Source: UBA1672 sp050633645
GTDB lineage: Bacteria; Pseudomonadota; Alphaproteobacteria; Micavibrionales; Micavibrionaceae
Direction of reading: 5' to 3'
Assembly: GCA_050633645.1 (NCBI GenBank)
Contig: JBOEGX010000002.1
Span: forward strand, 124,001 to 188,000
Length of the DNA stretch: 64,000 bases
This document shows, in pieces, positions 62,033-64,000 of this stretch. Numbering within the stretch: position 1 is the first letter of the stretch; each line of letters opens with the position of its first letter. The position numbers and the translations under genes were made by a program. Below the pieces are notes generated by a model that saw only the letters and a program-made list of their open reading frames with translations, was not told the DNA's origin and made no database searches.

Positions 62033-63088
62033 TTAAGCAGAGGCGGCGGTTTTCGTTCCCGAAACTTCCTCTTCCCTAATCTCTTGAGGCTTTCCCATTC
62101 CCAAAGCAGATTTCTGCGCGGCCTTAACTTGCTGCGTCGCCTTTGTCGCAGAACCCTTATTCGCACCGCCCTTCGCATCTTTTGGCAATAACTTATCCGC
62201 AGAGCGAACCCTACCGCCTTGCGGATCACTCGGCGCATCTTGCTTGGTTAATATCGAAATAACATTCACCAATGTGTCTTTCATCTCATCACGCGGCACA
62301 ACCATGTCAACCATACCATGCTCAAGCAAATATTCCGCCGTTTGGAAATCATCTGGCAAAACCTCACGTACAGTCTCCTCAATCACGCGGCGTCCCGCAA
62401 AACCAATCATCGCGCCAGGCTCGGCAATATGAATATCGCCGACCATCGCAAATGATGCGCTCACTCCGCCTGTCGTTGGGTCAGTCAAAATAACAATATA
62501 AGGTAATTTCGCATCCTTCACCATTTCAACAGCAATAATGCTGCGCGGCATTTGCATCAGAGAGATCATCCCCTCTTGCATACGCGCCCCGCCCGAAGCC
62601 GGTATAGCAATAAACGCCGCCTTGTCCTTAACGGCGGTTTGCGCCGCCAAAACAATCGCCTCACCAACAACTGCGCTCATCGATCCGCCCATATAACGAA
62701 AATTAAACGCCGCAACAACAATAGGCAATCCACCCATTTTACCACGTGCCACAGTAATCGCTTCTTTCAAACCAGTTTTGCTTTGCGCCTCTTTAATACG
62801 ATCAGTATATTTCTTACGGTCTTTAAATTTCAAAGGATCCATCTCAACCTTTGGCAAATCAAGCGTTTCATACGCACCATCATCAAACATCATCGCAAGA
62901 CGATCCTTCACTGATAAGCGCAAATGGTGCCCGCAATGATAACAAACATTATGGCTAGCCGTTAAATCACGGTGAAACAGCATCGCCTCGCATGATCCGC
63001 ATTTTTGCCAAAGATTATCCGGCACTTCCGTTTGCTCACTCACAAAAGAACGAATACGTGGGGGGATAAGATTGGATAGCCAATTCAT
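62033..63088 (-). CDS. accD: Acetyl-CoA carboxylase carboxyltransferase beta subunit
   Basis: AccD with AccA transfers carboxyl groups to acetyl-CoA, the first step of fatty acid synthesis. The 351-residue protein has the N-terminal zinc ribbon (Cys30, 33, 49, 52), then the crotonase-like core with FRYMGGSMSAVVGE, IPASGGARMQEGM, TDPTTGGVSASFA and IGFAGRRVIEET. The last 55 residues form a Lys/Ala-rich tail (KGGANKGSATKATQQVKAAQ) beyond the family's core, likely flexible. It lies between trpA and folC in the standard order. Confidence 0.96.
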   Translation of the reverse strand: MNWLSNLIPPRIRSFVSEQTEVPDNLWQKCGSCEAMLFHRDLTASHNVCYHCGHHLRLSVKDRLAMMFDDGAYETLDLPKVEMDPLKFKDRKKYTDRIKEAQSKTGLKEAITVARGKMGGLPIVVAAFNFRYMGGSMSAVVGEAIVLAAQTAVKDKAAFIAIPASGGARMQEGMISLMQMPRSIIAVEMVKDAKLPYIVILTDPTTGGVSASFAMVGDIHIAEPGAMIGFAGRRVIEETVREVLPDDFQTAEYLLEHGMVDMVVPRDEMKDTLVNVISILTKQDAPSDPQGGRVRSADKLLPKDAKGGANKGSATKATQQVKAAQKSALGMGKPQEIREEEVSGTKTAASA

Positions 63089-63168
63089 TTTTTATTCCTG
63101 AAATATTTACACTAAGCCATAGAAAATGAAGAAAAAACCTCAAAAAGTCAAGGCGATTCGAACATGAT

Positions 63169-63951
63169 TTACTTCAATGCCGCAGATAAGCCAGACACAA
63201 AGTCATGCACCTGCGATGCATCACCGCTACGCACATCCTTAACCTTATCAACAATCGCCGATCCAACCACCACCGCGTCCGCCAATGCCGCCATAGATTT
63301 CACATCTTCGGGCGTTTTAATCCCAAAACCAATCGCAATCGGCAGATCAGTCTTCGTTTTAATCTCATCAATATGTGGCTTCAACGCGCCCATATCCGCC
63401 TTTGCCGTCCCTGTAACACCGGTAATAGAAACATAATAAAGGAAACCAATCGCCCCGCTTAAAACCGTATCCAAACGCGCACCAACCGTGGTCGGCGTAA
63501 TCAAGCGAATCATATCAATCCCCGTCGCATCGGCCAAACCGCGCAATTCACCGTCCTCTTCGGGCGGCAAGTCAACAATAATCAACCCATCCACACCCGC
63601 CGCACTCGCATCTTGCGCGAACTTTTCAAATCCATAAGAGAAAATGGGGTTCGCATAACCCATAAGAACAATCGGCGTAGCGTCATTATTTTCACGAAAA
63701 TCACGCACCATTGCCAAAGTACTCACCATCGTTGCACCCGCCGCCAAGGCGCGCTGCCCAGCATGTTGAATGGTAAGGCCATCGGCGGCCGGATCGGTAA
63801 AAGGCATGCCGATCTCTATAATATCCGCGCCCGCATCGGGAAGCCCCGCCAAAACCTTCGCGCTATTCTCTATCGACGGATCACCCGCCATGATAAACGT
63901 CACAAGCGCCGCGCGGTCTAAATTTTTAAATGTTGTTTCAATTCTGTTCAT
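63169..63951 (-). CDS. trpA: Tryptophan synthase alpha subunit
   Basis: TrpA cleaves indole-3-glycerol phosphate and channels indole to TrpB. The 260-residue protein has the catalytic Glu46 in DIIEIGMPFTDPAADG and Asp57, PIVLMGYANPIFSYG, and GVDGLIIVDLPPEE, with phosphate-binding GSAIVDK and IAIGFGIK near the end. The ATG at 63951 follows AAGGA by 7 nt and is preferred over one 7 codons upstream. trpB should lie just outside the right edge. trpA-accD-folC follows the alphaproteobacterial order. Confidence 0.96.
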   Translation of the reverse strand: MNRIETTFKNLDRAALVTFIMAGDPSIENSAKVLAGLPDAGADIIEIGMPFTDPAADGLTIQHAGQRALAAGATMVSTLAMVRDFRENNDATPIVLMGYANPIFSYGFEKFAQDASAAGVDGLIIVDLPPEEDGELRGLADATGIDMIRLITPTTVGARLDTVLSGAIGFLYYVSITGVTGTAKADMGALKPHIDEIKTKTDLPIAIGFGIKTPEDVKSMAALADAVVVGSAIVDKVKDVRSGDASQVHDFVSGLSAALK

Positions 63952-64000
63952 ACAAAAAATCCTTCTATTCAAAGCGAAAGAGAAATAAGACGAAAACAGT

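Overview
The window is a low-GC chromosomal segment from an alphaproteobacterium. Gene families and local orders support this: trpA-accD-folC, a ChvI/ChvG-type two-component pair followed by rapZ, divL beside tsaE-murU-addB-addA-trxA, surA next to rsmA, a complex I NDUFA9-like NAD(P)-binding protein, and a eukaryotic-type NADP isocitrate dehydrogenase. A lineage such as the Micavibrio-like alphaproteobacteria is possible, but the sequence alone does not settle it. A perfect 16-bp parS palindrome at 57392-57407 suggests that this part of the chromosome lies near the replication origin.

Positions 1-28365 are mostly core genes: a truncated TonB-dependent receptor, icd, mnmA, two tRNA genes (Met, Ser), a beta-CASP RNA-processing hydrolase, a LOG-family protein, two glycosyltransferases, a persulfide-sensor-like ArsR regulator with an SDR, gmk, rsmA, surA, a UvrD/PcrA helicase, a diguanylate cyclase, a ComM-like ATPase, a GNAT-nitrilase fusion, a RAP-like protein, a HIT protein, panD and tRNA-Glu. 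Several unrecognised proteins are scattered among them, including a 410-residue Ala/Gly-rich protein and a SLOG-like protein. Long imperfect palindromes of at least one repeat family sit just downstream of genes.

Positions 28351-41044 form an integrated element of about 12.7 kb. It starts at the 3' end of tRNA-Glu and ends at an imperfect copy of that tRNA end. It carries a P4-type tyrosine integrase, an unknown protein, an AlpA-like regulator, a primase-polymerase/DUF3987 replication protein, three small envelope proteins on the other strand, a 180-bp region rich in complementary segments, and a defence module. That module is a single-chain Type ISP restriction-modification enzyme of 1626 residues whose stop codon overlaps the start of a two-TM protein with a GAF-like C-terminus; a 55-57-residue protein follows. 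The layout resembles a phage satellite or small integrative element with a defence cargo, and the enzyme/membrane-sensor pairing is the best candidate here for an undescribed system.

Positions 41045-64000 return to core genes: a D-Ala-D-Ala carboxypeptidase, trxA, addA-addB, murU, tsaE, divL (with tyrosine in place of the phosphoacceptor histidine), a SGNH hydrolase, purU, ahcY, two small unknown genes, parS, rapZ, chvG, chvI, folC, accD and trpA. Several genes usual in these neighbourhoods are absent: pdxA between surA and rsmA, amgK between tsaE and murU, and hprK between chvG and rapZ. The RapZ homologue has also lost the Walker A lysine.
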